Assembly (NCBI GenBank): GCA_910578335.1 | Contig: CAJTPU010000016.1 | Span: 1 to 64,000 of the forward strand | Direction: 5' to 3' | DNA: 64,000 bases | Source of the DNA: an uncultured Lachnospiraceae bacterium | GTDB lineage: Bacteria; Bacillota; Clostridia; Lachnospirales; Lachnospiraceae | Part shown: piece by piece, positions 44,437 to 53,750 of the stretch | Numbering within the stretch: position 1 is the stretch's first letter | Layout: each line of letters begins with the position of its first letter | Notes under the pieces: model-generated | What the model saw: the letters and a program-made list of their open reading frames with translations, nothing else | The model's database searches: none | What the model was told of the DNA's origin: nothing | Program-made: the position numbers and the translations under genes

Positions 44437-45750
44437 ATGAACGAGGAAAAAGATTCTGTCTGCAATATAAAAAACATATATCTGGAAAGAGGCATTTCAG
44501 AGGAAGTCTACGCATTCGGTGAGCAGATTCTCGCAGGTCTTGCCGCGCGCTTTCAGGCAATAGATGAAAATGCCGAATACAACCAGCTCAAGGTGCTGAA
44601 GGCGCTGCAGGACAATCAGGTCAGCGAGGCGTGCCTTTTGGGCACCACAGGCTACGGCTATAACGATTTGGGAAGGGATACCTTAGAGCGGGTTTACGCT
44701 TCTGTATTTCACACGGAGGATGCGCTGGTACGCCCGCAGATTACCTGCGGCACTCACGCGCTGGCGCTGGCGCTTATGAGCAATCTGCGTCCGGGAGACG
44801 AATTGCTCTCTCCTGTGGGAAAGCCCTATGATACGCTGGAGGAGGTTATCGGCATCAGACCTTCTAAAGGTTCTTTGCAGGAGTATGGCATAAGCTACAG
44901 GCAGGTGGAGCTTATGGAGGACGGCGGTTTTGATTACGAAGGGATTCGTGCTGCCGTCAATGAAAAGACAAGGCTTGTAACCATACAGCGCTCAAAAGGC
45001 TATCAGACAAGACCGACCCTGTCAGTCAAAAAAATCGGGGAGCTGATTGCGTTTGTGAAGTCTTTAAAGCCGGACGTCATCTGTATGGTGGATAACTGTT
45101 ACGGCGAGTTTGTGGAGAGGCTGGAGCCTTCGGACGTGGGAGCGGATATGGTAGTTGGCTCGCTTATCAAAAATCCGGGTGGCGGGCTTGCGCCAATCGG
45201 CGGCTATATTGCCGGCAGAAAGGAATGCGTGGAAAATGCGGCATACCGGCTGACTTCTCCGGGGCTTGGCAGGGAGGTAGGAGCCTCCCTTGGCATTTTA
45301 AACGCTTTTTATCAAGGGCTGTTTCTGGCGCCAGTCGTGACGGCGGGTGCTTTAAAGGGAGCTGTCTTTGCGGCAAATATCTATGAAAAGCTGGGCTTTC
45401 GGGTAGTGCCTGACGGGAAAGAAAGCCGGCATGATATTATACAGGCGGTGGAACTCGGTTCTCCTGAGGGCGTTATTGCCTTTTGCGAGGGTATACAGGC
45501 TGCCGCACCCATTGACAGTCATGTGACGCCGGAGCCGTGGGACATGCCGGGATATGATTCCAAGGTGATTATGGCGGCGGGAGCCTTTGTCTCAGGCTCT
45601 TCCATTGAGCTTTCCGCGGACGGTCCGATAAAGCCTCCCTATGCCGTATATTTTCAGGGCGGACTGACTTGGCAGCATGCCAAATTCGGTATTTTAAAAT
45701 CCTTGCAGCGCCTTGCGGACAAGGGAATTGTGTCGAAATTTTTTCCATAA
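44437..45750 (+). CDS. Methionine gamma-lyase-like PLP enzyme (aluminum-resistance family, COG4100)
   Basis: A 437-residue fold-type I PLP enzyme. The cofactor lysine is in VVGSLIKNPGGGLAPIGGYI near residue 245, the PLP-phosphate region is ITCGTHALALAL near residue 105, and VDNCYGEFVE supplies the PLP-ring aspartate. The family is annotated as a cystathionine beta-lyase-like protein involved in aluminum resistance; the natural reaction is not established. Start ATG 44437 has AAAGGAG upstream; the frame is open from 44404 without a site. In Firmicutes this gene often follows miaA and hfq; here hfq is not present between them. Confidence 0.88.
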   Translation: MNEEKDSVCNIKNIYLERGISEEVYAFGEQILAGLAARFQAIDENAEYNQLKVLKALQDNQVSEACLLGTTGYGYNDLGRDTLERVYASVFHTEDALVRPQITCGTHALALALMSNLRPGDELLSPVGKPYDTLEEVIGIRPSKGSLQEYGISYRQVELMEDGGFDYEGIRAAVNEKTRLVTIQRSKGYQTRPTLSVKKIGELIAFVKSLKPDVICMVDNCYGEFVERLEPSDVGADMVVGSLIKNPGGGLAPIGGYIAGRKECVENAAYRLTSPGLGREVGASLGILNAFYQGLFLAPVVTAGALKGAVFAANIYEKLGFRVVPDGKESRHDIIQAVELGSPEGVIAFCEGIQAAAPIDSHVTPEPWDMPGYDSKVIMAAGAFVSGSSIELSADGPIKPPYAVYFQGGLTWQHAKFGILKSLQRLADKGIVSKFFP

Positions 45751-45756
45751 ATTTTA

Positions 45757-45785
45757 TATACAGAAGCGGTGAATTGTGATAGAAT
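45757..45785 (+). promoter_or_regulatory. Putative extended -10 promoter for the cell-shape cluster
   Basis: TATACA (45757-45762), a 17-base spacer and TAGAAT (45780-45785), with TG at 45777-45778 one base before the -10 (extended -10 form). It precedes the DUF4321-radC-mreB cluster by about 60 bases. Confidence 0.55.
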
Positions 45786-45842
45786 AAATTCCATATGTGA
45801 ATATTATGTATCTTTACAAAAGAGAGAAGCGAGGGCAGGGTT

Positions 45843-46082
45843 TTGAAAAAGTGGAACTGGACGTTGGTACTGTTAGTGCTAATCGGATTTGTGATAGGCC
45901 GTTTTATAGGCACATACTTTGAAGGTACATGGCTAAACTATGGACAGGCTTTCGGTCTGAGCGAGCCAGTTGTACTGGATTTGGGGTTCATTCTGCTGAC
46001 CTTCGGCTTAAAAATCCAGATTAACATTGCAAGTGTTATCGGGGTTATCCTTTCGCTTGTTGTGTACCGCTTTATCCGGTAA
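45843..46082 (+). CDS. DUF4321-family small membrane protein
   Basis: A 79-residue protein with two hydrophobic helices (WTLVLLVLIGFVIGRFIGTY at the N-terminus and a second near residues 55-75). It matches the DUF4321 family, which in Clostridia is often found beside radC and mreB. Function unknown. The start is TTG 45843, preceded by GCGAGGGCAGGG; no ATG is available in frame. It is the first gene after the putative promoter and 67 bases before radC. Confidence 0.85.
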   Translation: MKKWNWTLVLLVLIGFVIGRFIGTYFEGTWLNYGQAFGLSEPVVLDLGFILLTFGLKIQINIASVIGVILSLVVYRFIR

Positions 46083-46111
46083 TATTCACAGATACTACAA
46101 AAGAGGAGTTC

Positions 46112-46153
46112 ATGCGTAAAAGAAGGCTTTTGTGCAGGAAGGAATACGTATGA
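46112..46153 (+). CDS. Possible 13-codon leader ORF coupled to radC
   Basis: A short ORF, ATG 46112 to TGA 46151-46153, coding for MRKRRLLCRKEYV. AAGAGGAG lies three bases upstream. The stop overlaps the radC ATG (ATGA), so its translation could feed ribosomes into radC. It is very basic and could be chance; there is no sign of a terminator or anti-terminator. Confidence 0.3.
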   Translation: MRKRRLLCRKEYV

Positions 46154-46851
46154 ACAAAAAAAGGCAGGAACAAAAGGAAAATCAGGTACACCTGCGCCCC
46201 TATGAGAAATTCATGCAGTTTGGGGCGGAAAATCTGACAGAATGCGAGCTTTTGGCGGTTTTATTAAGAACCGGAAGCCGTGAGGAAGGAGTGGAAGCGC
46301 TTGCCGCCCATATTCTAGACATTGCCGCAAACGGCAGACAGGGGCTTCCCGGTCTGCACAAACTGAGTCTGGAGCAGCTTCTCCGTATCAAGGGCATCGG
46401 AAAAGTAAAGGCAATCCAGATTAAATGTATTGCCGAGCTTTGCACCCGCATGGCGAGGGCGAAGGCGGGGGAGTGCCTTACCTTTGAGAGCTCGGGCTCG
46501 GTGGCTGCGTACTATATGGAGACACTGCGGCACAAAAGCAGGGAGTGCGTGTATCTTCTGATGCTGGATACCAAGGGACATCTTATCAGGGAGACAGAGC
46601 TTTCCAGAGGAACGGTCAAGTCCTCTCTTTTGTCACCGCGGGAGGTGTTTGTGGAAGCACTTAGGGCAGAAGCCGTCCATATCATTCTGATACATAATCA
46701 TCCAAGCGGGGACCCGGCTCCCAGCAAGGAGGATATGTCAGTGACGAAGTCCATTTACGAAATGGGCGTGAAACTGGATATTCCGCTTATAGACCATATT
46801 ATAATCGGAGATAACAAATATATCAGCTTCAAGGAACAAGGTTACCTGTAG
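46150..46851 (+). CDS. radC: RadC/JAB1-MPN domain protein
   Basis: A 233-residue protein of the RadC family. An N-terminal helix-hairpin-helix region (LLRIKGIGKVKAIQIK near residue 78) precedes a JAMM-type metal site (HNHPSGDPAPSKEDMSVT, with ILIHNHPSGD near residue 180). A role in DNA repair has been doubted; the biochemical function is not settled. Start ATG 46150 follows AGGAAGGA; the frame is open from GTG 46132. In many Firmicutes it lies directly upstream of mreB, as here (15 bases). Confidence 0.94.
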   Translation: MNKKRQEQKENQVHLRPYEKFMQFGAENLTECELLAVLLRTGSREEGVEALAAHILDIAANGRQGLPGLHKLSLEQLLRIKGIGKVKAIQIKCIAELCTRMARAKAGECLTFESSGSVAAYYMETLRHKSRECVYLLMLDTKGHLIRETELSRGTVKSSLLSPREVFVEALRAEAVHIILIHNHPSGDPAPSKEDMSVTKSIYEMGVKLDIPLIDHIIIGDNKYISFKEQGYL

Positions 46852-46866
46852 AAAGGGGTTATTCAT

Positions 46867-47877
46867 TTGGCAAACAATGCATTCGGTATCGACTTGGGTA
46901 CCAACAATATTAAAATTTACAGCAGGAACGACGACAGCGTCATGGTAGAAAAAAATATGATTGCCGTCGAAAACAAGAACACGATTTTTGCGTACGGTAA
47001 CTCTGCTTTTGAAATGTATGAGAAAGCACCCGTTAATATTCATATTTCTTATCCGCTTTGTAACGGTGTGATTGCAGATATCAAAAATATGGAAACGCTG
47101 GTGCGCTATTTTTTAAGTGATTTGATGAAAGGCAATGTGCGTCCCGCAGACTATTATATTGCGGTTCCCACGGATGTGACGGAGGTTGAAAAAAGAGCCT
47201 TTTATGATTTGATTCGGGATGCCAATGTCAAAGCGCGCAAGATTATGGTGGTGGAAAAAGCAGTTGCGGACGGTCTTGGCATGGATATTGACGTCAAGAA
47301 CTCACAGGGCGTTTTGGTGGTAAACGTCGGGTATGATACCACGGAAATCTCCATACTTTCTCTGGGAGGTATTGTGTTAAGCCGTCTGATAAAGGTTGGC
47401 GGGCTGAAATTTGACGAGGCGATAAAAAATGCCGTCAGAAGAGAATTTTCCCTGATTATTGGAGGAAAAACTTCCGAGAATGTCAAAATAGCGCTCAAGT
47501 CCCTGGAGGAAGAGGGCAATGGCGCCGTGGTATATGGGCGTGATATCGTCACAGGCCTTCCGGTGGAACGGGAAATTCCTACTTCCCTGGTCAATGAATC
47601 CTTGGAGGAAAATTTCAACACCATTATCGATAATGTAAAGGTGATTTTGGAGAGAACGCCGCCCGAGCTTGCTGCGGATATTTACCGGCATGGGGTTTAC
47701 CTGACCGGCGGCGCTTCGCAGGTAAGCCATCTGGGAGAACAGATTGCAAACGGCACGGGACTGAAGGTGAACGTATCAGAAAATCCTTTGGAAAGCGTGG
47801 TTATGGGACTTTCCAAAATTATCAAGGATGAAAACTATAAAACCGTAGCATATGCCATTGAAGGAATGAGTAAATGA
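46867..47877 (+). CDS. mreB: Rod-shape-determining actin homologue MreB
   Basis: Bacterial actin that positions the lateral wall synthesis machinery. The 336-residue length is normal. Nucleotide-binding elements: FGIDLGTNNIKIYSR at the N-terminus, VVNVGYDTTEISILSLGG near residue 143, and GVYLTGGASQVSHLG near residue 278. The start is TTG 46867 with GAAAGGGG upstream, giving MANNAFGID; no ATG lies near. mreC begins at the ATGA overlap at the end. Compared with usual MreB, the N-terminal loop reads ...NNIKI instead of the more common ANTL(V/I) pattern, so it could be an Mbl-like paralogue. Confidence 0.95.
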   Translation: MANNAFGIDLGTNNIKIYSRNDDSVMVEKNMIAVENKNTIFAYGNSAFEMYEKAPVNIHISYPLCNGVIADIKNMETLVRYFLSDLMKGNVRPADYYIAVPTDVTEVEKRAFYDLIRDANVKARKIMVVEKAVADGLGMDIDVKNSQGVLVVNVGYDTTEISILSLGGIVLSRLIKVGGLKFDEAIKNAVRREFSLIIGGKTSENVKIALKSLEEEGNGAVVYGRDIVTGLPVEREIPTSLVNESLEENFNTIIDNVKVILERTPPELAADIYRHGVYLTGGASQVSHLGEQIANGTGLKVNVSENPLESVVMGLSKIIKDENYKTVAYAIEGMSK

Positions 47878-48752
47878 GCCCGATAATCAAGAAAAAAGGG
47901 GAGAGATTTACGATACCGGGTAAATATCTCCTTTTTATTTTAACAGTACTGTGTACCGTTATGATGCTGATTACCCTCAGCACGGATATTTTTAACAAGC
48001 CGCTGAATACGGTGGTAGGATACGTGATTGTTCCGTTTCAAAAAGGTTTAAGCAGCGCAGGAAGCTGGCTGTCCGCCCGCTCTGATGAGTTGGTGCAGAT
48101 TCGGGCGCTTTTGGAGGAAAATGAAGCGCTTAAGCGGCAGGTGACGGAGCTCACGCTGGAAAACACCCAGCTACAGCAGGGCTGGTATGAGCTAAATACG
48201 CTCCGCGAGCTGTATAAGCTGGATGGCAAATACGAAGAATACGAAAAAATCGGAGCGCGGATTATCGCAAGGGATACCGGCAACTGGTATCATTCCTTTA
48301 CCATCGACAAGGGAGAGGACGACGGGCTTGCCGTTGACATGAATGTGATTGCCGGCGGAGAGAACGGCGGGCTTGTAGGAAGGATTGTGTCAGTCGGTCC
48401 TAACTGGGCAAAGGTTACTTCCATTATCTCGGACAATTCCAACGTAGGCGGGCAAATGCTGGCGACCGGCGATATGCTGATTATCTCCGGTGATTTGGAG
48501 ATGATGCAGAATGGCATGATTCGTTTTTCCCAGCTTTTAGACAGCGCCGGCATGGTGGTAACGGGAGATAAGATTGTCACCTCGGATATCAGTGATAAAT
48601 ACCTGCCCGGTATTTTGATTGGCTACATAGGAGAAATCAATTTGGATTCCAATAAGCTGACAAAGTCCGGTTCCGTGACCCCCGCTGTGGATTTTGAGCA
48701 TTTGGATGAAGTGCTGGTAATTCTGGAGCTAAAACAAAACGTGTCGGAATAA
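47874..48752 (+). CDS. mreC: Rod-shape-determining protein MreC
   Basis: A 292-residue bitopic membrane protein of the elongasome. It has an N-terminal transmembrane helix (about residues 18-38), a coiled coil (LLEENEALKRQVTELTLENT, near 78-97) and a two-barrel extracellular domain with NWYHSFTIDKGEDDGLAVDM and NVGGQMLATGDML. It links MreB inside to PBP2 outside. It starts at the ATGA overlap with mreB. mreD follows after 13 bases. Confidence 0.95.
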   Translation: MSPIIKKKGERFTIPGKYLLFILTVLCTVMMLITLSTDIFNKPLNTVVGYVIVPFQKGLSSAGSWLSARSDELVQIRALLEENEALKRQVTELTLENTQLQQGWYELNTLRELYKLDGKYEEYEKIGARIIARDTGNWYHSFTIDKGEDDGLAVDMNVIAGGENGGLVGRIVSVGPNWAKVTSIISDNSNVGGQMLATGDMLIISGDLEMMQNGMIRFSQLLDSAGMVVTGDKIVTSDISDKYLPGILIGYIGEINLDSNKLTKSGSVTPAVDFEHLDEVLVILELKQNVSE

Positions 48753-48765
48753 GAAGGGATAGCAA

Positions 48766-49284
48766 TTGAGACGTAAAATTACAGTAGGATTTTTAATATG
48801 GGTTTGCTTTCTCTTGCAGAGTACGGTTTTTCAGGGCATTGCGTTTAACGGCATTGTGCCCAATCTGCTGATTGTGCTGACGGCATCCTTTGGCTTTATG
48901 CGGGGTGAAAAAGAAGGGCTGCTGATTGGTTTTTTCTGTGGACTGCTCTGTGATATTTATTTTGGGGATGTAATCGGTTTTTATTCTCTGGTTATGATGT
49001 ATATCGGCTTTTTAAACGGCAAATTTTCAAGCGGTTTTTATCCGGAGGATATCAAGCTTCCGCTTGCCTTGATTGTCGTGAGCGATTTGTCCTACAGCAT
49101 GATATGTTACATATGCATGTTTCTGCTTCGCGGACGGCTGGATTTTTCTTATTTTTTTCTTCACGTCATCTTGCCGGAAGCAGTATATACAACGATAGTG
49201 ACTCTCCTTTTGTACCCATGTATTCTTTTTGTCAATGTACGGTTGGAGAATAGAGAAAAAAGAGGTGCTCAGAAATTTGTTTGA
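48766..49284 (+). CDS. mreD: Rod-shape-determining protein MreD
   Basis: A 172-residue membrane protein with five or six helices; the motif FCGLLCDIYFGDVIGFYSLV near residue 57 is typical of MreD. The start is TTG 48766, with AGAAGGGA upstream. The 3' end overlaps the start region of the PBP2 gene by eight bases. Identification rests on hydrophobicity pattern, motif and strict gene order mreB-mreC-mreD-pbp2. Confidence 0.93.
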   Translation: MRRKITVGFLIWVCFLLQSTVFQGIAFNGIVPNLLIVLTASFGFMRGEKEGLLIGFFCGLLCDIYFGDVIGFYSLVMMYIGFLNGKFSSGFYPEDIKLPLALIVVSDLSYSMICYICMFLLRGRLDFSYFFLHVILPEAVYTTIVTLLLYPCILFVNVRLENREKRGAQKFV

Positions 49285-52162
49285 GAGAATAAAAGAACGC
49301 GTTATTGTGATATTGACAAGCCGTCTGACCGTTATGGCGCTGGTGGTTCTTGCAATGGGAGGCATTCTCGCATACCGCCTGTTCAATCTGCAGATTGTCA
49401 GAGGCGCGGAATTTTTGGAGGATTTTATCCTGCAGAGCAAGAAAACACGGGAAGTTGCAGCGGCGAGAGGTAATATTTATGACAGAAACGGAGAGCTTCT
49501 GGCTTATAATGAGCTGGCTTATTCTGTAAAAATAGAGGATGTTTACGAAACCGGAAGGAACAAAAACCGGCTCTTAAACGCCAATATCTACAAATTGATT
49601 AAACTGATTGAAAAAAACGGGGATGATGTCATTACTGATTTTGGCATTGTTCTGGATGAAAACGGGGAATTTGCTTTCAATATGACGACCGATTCCCGAA
49701 GGCTCCGCTTCTTAGCAGATGTCTATGGGGAGAGCTATGTACAGGATTTGTCTTTAGAGCAGCAGACCGCAACGCCGGACGAGGTGATTGAAGAGCTTGG
49801 ACAGCGCTACGCCATCGGCGCATACGAAGACCCTGATGACAGCAAAAGCAAATTTCTTGTGGGAGAAGGTTATACCAAAGATGAATTGTTGAAAATGATA
49901 ACCATCCGCTATGCCATGAGCCAGACGGCATTTCAGAAATACATAGGCACCACTGTGGCAAAAGATATCAGCGAGGAGACAAGGGTTGTCATTATGGAAA
50001 ATCTGTCCGAGCTTGACGGTGTATCCATAGAGGAGGACCATGTCAGGCGGTATGTGGACAGCATCTATTTCTCGCAGATTATCGGCTACACCGGTAAAAT
50101 CACTTCAGAAGAGCTGGAAAATCTGAACAATCAGGACTTGGAAGCGGGAGGAGACGGCACCCGGTATTCCATCAACGACATTGTCGGCATATCCGGCATA
50201 GAATCCTACATGGAATCCGAGCTGCAGGGAATCAAAGGAATTGAGACTGTTTATGTCAACAATACCGGCAAGGTTATCAGTATTGACGAGGACGAGTCAT
50301 GGGAACCTGTCGCAGGCAATGACGTTTATCTGACGATAGACAAGGACCTGCAGATTGCAGCTTATAAGATTCTGGAGCAGAAGATTGCGGGAATTCTTCT
50401 GGAAAAAATTCGAAATACAAAAGAATATACCGGCAATTCCAATTCCAGCAAAGAGCTGTATATTCCGATTTATGATGTATACTTTGCCCTGTTTGACAAT
50501 AGTGTGATTGACTTAAAGCATATGGCGGCACCGGAAGCCGGAGAATACGAGACGTATGTTTACGAGCAGTACCTTGCATACCGGGAAACGGTGTACCATA
50601 CCCTGCTCGCAGAGCTGACGGAAGAAAAAACGCCTTACAACAAATTAAACAAGGAATATCAGGTATACGAGAGCAATATTGTGGATTATCTGCTGCGGCG
50701 GGGCATACTGGACGAAAGTCTGATTGACACAACAGATGCAACTTATATAGCATGGAAGACAGAAGAGACTATCAGTCTTTATGAGTATCTGCACTATGCC
50801 ATTGCGATGGGCTGGGTGGATGTCAGCAAGCTCGATTTGGACAGCCGGTATGCGGACACGGAAGAAATTTATCAGAAGGTGACTGACAGTATTTTTCTGA
50901 TACTGGACAATACCAGCGACTACCAGAAAAAGCTTTTCAAGTATATGTTGAAAAGAGATGTGATAAACGGCAAGGACGTCTGTTTTATTTTGTGCGAGCA
51001 GGGAAAAGTAGAGATTGCAGAACAGGATGTGACGCTGTTATACAACGGGAAATTGTCGGCTTACGATTTTATGAAAAACCGAATCAGCAATCTCGATATC
51101 ACGCCGGCGCAGCTTGCACTGGACCCTTGTAACGGCTCCGTAGTCATTACGGACGTAAATACCGGAGATGTGCTTGCGCTGGTATCCTATCCGGGCTATG
51201 ATAACAACCGGATGGCAAATTCCGTGGACGCAGAATATTTTGCACAGCTTCAGGCCGACCATTCCAATCCATTGTTAAATTATGCGACCCAGTATAAGTC
51301 AGCGCCCGGCTCCACCTTCAAGATGGTTTCGGCAACGGCAGGGCTGATGGAAGGCTTTATCAACTTACGAACCTCTGTTGTCTGTACCGGAAGCTTTACG
51401 ACGGTAACGCCGCCGCCTAGATGCTGGACTTACCCGGGAGCGCACGGCTCCTTGAATGTAACAGGCGCTATCCGTAATTCCTGTAATGTTTTCTTTTATC
51501 AGCTAGGCTATGACATGAGCTGTGTCAATGGCGCTTATCATGCGGAAGACGGTCTGGAAATACTGGCGCAGTATGCAGATATGTATGGACTGACAGAGCG
51601 TTCCGGTGTGGAGATTTCAGAATATGCGCCCGACGTCTCGGACGAGCTTCCTATCATGTCGGCTATCGGACAGGGCAGCAACAGCTTTACCACCGTAGGG
51701 CTGGCGCGTTATGTGACGACGGTAGCCAACAGCGGCACCTGTTACAATCTTACACTGTTAGACAAGGTCATGAGTCCTGACGGTGATGTTATCGTGGAGT
51801 ATGAACCGGACATCCGCAATACCATAGATTTGCCGGAGGAGTACTGGAACGCCATCCACACGGGTATGCGGGGCGTAGTGGAAAATATGTCCTATTATAC
51901 GGACCTTGGCATGGCGGTTGCAGGTAAAACAGGTACGGCACAGGAAAATACAAACAGGGCAAACCACGCATTGTTTGTAGGCTATGCCCCTTATGAAAAT
52001 CCGGAAATTGCCATTGCAACCCGTATTGCGTTCGGATACGCTTCCGGTTTTTCCGCACAGACCAGCCGCGACATTATTAAATATTATTATAATCTGGCTG
52101 ATGAAGAAGAAATTATAACAGGTGAGGCTGATGATGTAGAGCATGTAACTTACGGCGATTAG
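49277..52162 (+). CDS. mrdA: Penicillin-binding protein 2 (elongasome transpeptidase) with large insertion
   Basis: Class B PBP of 961 residues that cross-links peptidoglycan with RodA. One N-terminal helix (about residues 15-35) is followed by the dimerisation domain with ARGNIYDRNGELLAYNELAY. The catalytic serine is in SAPGSTFK (S679), the second motif is SCN (735) and the third is KTG (884). Between DVYLTIDKDLQIAAYKILEQ (near 345) and GSVVITDVNTGDVLALVSYP (near 619) lies about 250 residues of acidic, tyrosine-rich sequence absent from standard 600-700-residue PBP2. TTG 49277 is chosen: AGAGGTG lies nine bases upstream and it overlaps the mreD stop; TTG 49229 and ATG 49235 are alternatives. 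Confidence 0.94.
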   Translation: MFERIKERVIVILTSRLTVMALVVLAMGGILAYRLFNLQIVRGAEFLEDFILQSKKTREVAAARGNIYDRNGELLAYNELAYSVKIEDVYETGRNKNRLLNANIYKLIKLIEKNGDDVITDFGIVLDENGEFAFNMTTDSRRLRFLADVYGESYVQDLSLEQQTATPDEVIEELGQRYAIGAYEDPDDSKSKFLVGEGYTKDELLKMITIRYAMSQTAFQKYIGTTVAKDISEETRVVIMENLSELDGVSIEEDHVRRYVDSIYFSQIIGYTGKITSEELENLNNQDLEAGGDGTRYSINDIVGISGIESYMESELQGIKGIETVYVNNTGKVISIDEDESWEPVAGNDVYLTIDKDLQIAAYKILEQKIAGILLEKIRNTKEYTGNSNSSKELYIPIYDVYFALFDNSVIDLKHMAAPEAGEYETYVYEQYLAYRETVYHTLLAELTEEKTPYNKLNKEYQVYESNIVDYLLRRGILDESLIDTTDATYIAWKTEETISLYEYLHYAIAMGWVDVSKLDLDSRYADTEEIYQKVTDSIFLILDNTSDYQKKLFKYMLKRDVINGKDVCFILCEQGKVEIAEQDVTLLYNGKLSAYDFMKNRISNLDITPAQLALDPCNGSVVITDVNTGDVLALVSYPGYDNNRMANSVDAEYFAQLQADHSNPLLNYATQYKSAPGSTFKMVSATAGLMEGFINLRTSVVCTGSFTTVTPPPRCWTYPGAHGSLNVTGAIRNSCNVFFYQLGYDMSCVNGAYHAEDGLEILAQYADMYGLTERSGVEISEYAPDVSDELPIMSAIGQGSNSFTTVGLARYVTTVANSGTCYNLTLLDKVMSPDGDVIVEYEPDIRNTIDLPEEYWNAIHTGMRGVVENMSYYTDLGMAVAGKTGTAQENTNRANHALFVGYAPYENPEIAIATRIAFGYASGFSAQTSRDIIKYYYNLADEEEIITGEADDVEHVTYGD

Positions 52163-52196
52163 CCCGCTCAATTTTGTAAAGAGAAGAGGAGAATAC

Positions 52197-52865
52197 ATGA
52201 AGGATGCGGTTGTAATCAAGAGCTACCATAACGGTATCTCCCTGCTGTTAAATTCCGAAATTCCATTTGAAGAGCTGCTCTCTGAGCTGGCGTTCAAATT
52301 TACAGAGTCAAAGTCGTTTTTTGGCGATGCGAGAATGGCGCTCTCAATAGAGGGCAGGGTTTTAAACAATGCCGAACAGCTTCAGATAATTGAAACCATA
52401 AGGCAATGCAGCAACTTAAATATTATATGTCTTGTGGGAAAGGACGAGCAGACCGAACAGCATTTTATTAAAGCACTGGAAAAGGTGGACAGGCATTTGT
52501 CTCATGAAGATGCCGGACAGTTTTATAAGGGCACGCTGAAAAATAATCAGGTGCTGGAAACCGAGTCCAGTATCGTAGTGCTGGGAGATGTATATCCCGG
52601 CTCGGCTGTGATTTCCGCTCACAACATCATTGTGCTGGGCGGGCTCTATGGAGAAGCTTACGCCGGCGGCAACGGTGAAGCAGGACATTATGTAGTAGCG
52701 CTTGAAATGGCGCCGGAAAGATTAAAAATCGGCGATTTCAAATATAAAAGCTCTAAACCGGCAAAATGGGGCATAAAGCCCAAGGTACAGCCGCAGATAG
52801 CCTATATCAAAAACGACAGGTTAGTTCTGGAATCCCTTACAAAAGAATTACTGGGTGCTTTTTAG
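52197..52865 (+). CDS. minC: Septum site-determining protein MinC
   Basis: Inhibitor of FtsZ assembly. The 222-residue protein has an N-terminal FtsZ-interacting domain (about 1-100) and the C-terminal beta-helix with the family GDVYPGSAVISAHNIIVLGG and LYGEAYAGG (near residues 128-165). Start ATG 52197 follows AGAGGAG. minD starts 80 bases after the stop. Confidence 0.96.
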   Translation: MKDAVVIKSYHNGISLLLNSEIPFEELLSELAFKFTESKSFFGDARMALSIEGRVLNNAEQLQIIETIRQCSNLNIICLVGKDEQTEQHFIKALEKVDRHLSHEDAGQFYKGTLKNNQVLETESSIVVLGDVYPGSAVISAHNIIVLGGLYGEAYAGGNGEAGHYVVALEMAPERLKIGDFKYKSSKPAKWGIKPKVQPQIAYIKNDRLVLESLTKELLGAF

Positions 52866-52944
52866 CCGGTCCTTTAAGGGGAATGGCTTAAGTACTGGTG
52901 GACGAAGAAATTATTTTACGCCGGATACGGCAAAAGGAGGCAGT

Positions 52945-53736
52945 ATGAGTGAAGTAATCGTCGTCACATCAGGAAAAGGCGGTGTGGGTAAGACCACCAC
53001 ATCAGCAAACGTAGGTACAGGTCTGGCACGTATGGGAAAGAAGGTTTGTCTGATTGATACAGACATCGGGCTCAGAAATCTGGATGTCGTTATGGGTCTG
53101 GAAAACCGGATAGTGTACAACCTCGTTGATGTTGTAGAGGGCAACTGCAGGGTAAAGCAGGCTTTGATTAAAGACAAACGCAATCCGACCCTGTATCTGA
53201 TGCCTTCGGCGCAGACGCGGGATAAATCGGCTGTCACGCCGGAACAGATGGTGAAAATGATAGGACATCTGAAAGAGCAGTTTGATTACATAATCCTTGA
53301 CTGTCCGGCAGGTATTGAGCAGGGCTTTAAAAATGCCATTGCGGGAGCGGACAGGGCGCTTGTGGTGACAACACCGGAGGTTTCCGCCATCAGGGATGCC
53401 GACAGAATTGTCGGGCTTTTGGAAGCAAGTGAGTTTAAAAAGATTGATTTGGTTATCAACCGTCTCAGGTATGACCTTGTAAAAAGAGGAGATATGATGT
53501 CCTCCTCCGATGTTGTGGATATTCTCGCCATTCCACTGATTGGTATTGTTCCTGACGATGAAAACATCGTAATTTCCACAAATCAGGGAGAACCGTTGGT
53601 GGGAAACGGTACACCGGCAGGTATCGCTTTCCAGAATATTTGCCAGAGAGTTTTAGGCAAGGAGGTTCCTTTTATGGATTTTTCCAAAGGAATTTCATTT
53701 TGGACAAGGGTCACTGGGATTTTTCACAGAGTATAA
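52945..53736 (+). CDS. minD: Septum site-determining ATPase MinD
   Basis: Membrane-binding ATPase that recruits MinC. The 263-residue length is normal. The deviant Walker A motif is TSGKGGVGKTTTSANVG at residues 8-24, and Walker B is IILDCPAGIEQG near residue 118. The C-terminus GISFWTRVTGIFHRV can form the amphipathic membrane-targeting helix. Start ATG 52945 follows AAAAGGAGG; the frame is open back into minC but without a site. minE follows after 14 bases. Confidence 0.97.
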   Translation: MSEVIVVTSGKGGVGKTTTSANVGTGLARMGKKVCLIDTDIGLRNLDVVMGLENRIVYNLVDVVEGNCRVKQALIKDKRNPTLYLMPSAQTRDKSAVTPEQMVKMIGHLKEQFDYIILDCPAGIEQGFKNAIAGADRALVVTTPEVSAIRDADRIVGLLEASEFKKIDLVINRLRYDLVKRGDMMSSSDVVDILAIPLIGIVPDDENIVISTNQGEPLVGNGTPAGIAFQNICQRVLGKEVPFMDFSKGISFWTRVTGIFHRV

Positions 53737-53750
53737 GGAGGCGGTTGTAA

